From Kiloniellaceae bacterium (GTDB lineage: Bacteria > Pseudomonadota > Alphaproteobacteria > Kiloniellales > Kiloniellaceae), in assembly GCA_028280915.1 (NCBI GenBank), contig JANQKX010000432.1, forward strand, positions 1-5,557: DNA of 5,557 nucleotides, written 5' to 3'. Positions 5,162-5,557 of this stretch are shown piece by piece (the first letter of the stretch is position 1; each line of letters opens with the position of its first letter). The position numbers were made by a program, and so were the translations under genes. A model generated the notes under the pieces. That model had not been told where the DNA came from, ran no database searches, and worked only from the letters and a program-made list of their open reading frames with translations.

Positions 5162-5557
5162 TCATTTGCTTTCCTCAAAGAGCTCCCGGCCGATCAGCAT
5201 GCGGCGGATCTCGGAGGTCCCGGCGCCGATCTCATAAAGCTTGGCATCGCGCAGCAGGCGTCCAGTGGGATAATCGTTGATGTAGCCGTTGCCGCCCAGG
5301 GCCTGGATTGCCTCCAGCGCCATCCAGGTGGCTTTTTCCGCCGCGTAAAGGATGGCGCCGGCCGCGTCCTTGCGGGTGGTCTCGCCCCGGTCGCAGGCCT
5401 TGGCCACCGCGTAGACGTAGGCCTTGCAGGCATTCATGGTGGTGTACATATCGGCCAACTTGCCCTGCATGAGCTGGAACTCGCCGATCGCCTGGCCGAA
5501 CTGCTTGCGCTCGTGCACGTAGGGGATCACCACGTCCATGCAGGCCTGCATGATGCC
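5162..5557 (-). CDS. ivd: Isovaleryl-CoA dehydrogenase, C-terminal part
   Basis: This acyl-CoA dehydrogenase oxidises isovaleryl-CoA to 3-methylcrotonyl-CoA in leucine breakdown, using FAD and passing electrons to ETF. The window keeps the last 131 residues, and the frame is open to the edge. Diagnostic stretches are GIMQACMDVVIPYVHERKQF at the edge, then QLMQGKLADMYTT, IQALGGNGYINDYPTGRLLR (FAD-contacting C-terminal bundle) and KLYEIGAGTSEIRRMLIGRE. The YEIGAGTSE form, rather than the YEGT of medium- and short-chain enzymes, marks the isovaleryl type. In that type the catalytic Glu lies earlier, on helix G (E254 in the human enzyme), and so falls just outside the window. The stop is TGA (5164-5162). 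A liu/mcc-type leucine operon would be expected beyond the right edge, but cannot be seen. Confidence 0.95.
   Translation of the reverse strand, partial: GIMQACMDVVIPYVHERKQFGQAIGEFQLMQGKLADMYTTMNACKAYVYAVAKACDRGETTRKDAAGAILYAAEKATWMALEAIQALGGNGYINDYPTGRLLRDAKLYEIGAGTSEIRRMLIGRELFEESK

Noticed and set aside
4434..5237. Plus-strand open frame (267 codons) opposite the isomerase
   Set aside because: It covers conserved isomerase motifs on the other strand and runs into ivd; no domain or convincing ribosome-binding site.

Overview
This is a GC-rich window whose gene content and protein sequences suggest an alphaproteobacterium, most likely of the Rhodospirillales; that placement is inferred from protein style only. 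It holds six genes in two opposed blocks. Two of them run off the window edges.

Plus strand, 1-3330: the C-terminal half of a LapB-type type I secretion ABC transporter, then a LapC-type HlyD-family adaptor with its full membrane-fusion architecture, then a periplasmic LapG-type transglutaminase-like cysteine protease. Together they look like the inner-membrane engine, the periplasmic duct and the release protease of a Lap-type surface-adhesin system. In characterised Lap systems a giant RTX adhesin is exported by LapB-LapC-LapE, held at the cell surface, and cut loose by LapG when c-di-GMP falls and LapD stops sequestering LapG. The adhesin, the outer-membrane pore and the LapD-like receptor are not visible here and would have to lie elsewhere.

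Minus strand, 5557-3361: the C-terminal third of isovaleryl-CoA dehydrogenase (leucine catabolism), a 2-hydroxychromene-2-carboxylate isomerase/DsbA-family protein, and a secreted OmpA-family protein with a peptidoglycan-binding C-terminus. The OmpA gene has a strong Shine-Dalgarno sequence and a plausible sigma70 promoter of its own. It converges on lapG across only 30 bases, which form a very GC-rich hairpin.

The most unusual sequence-level feature is a perfect 12-bp inverted repeat directly upstream of and overlapping the lapG start. The only start codon that gives lapG a signal peptide is a TTG lying inside the right arm of this hairpin, which suggests structure-limited translation of the protease. 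No RNA genes, mobile elements or CRISPR arrays were seen.
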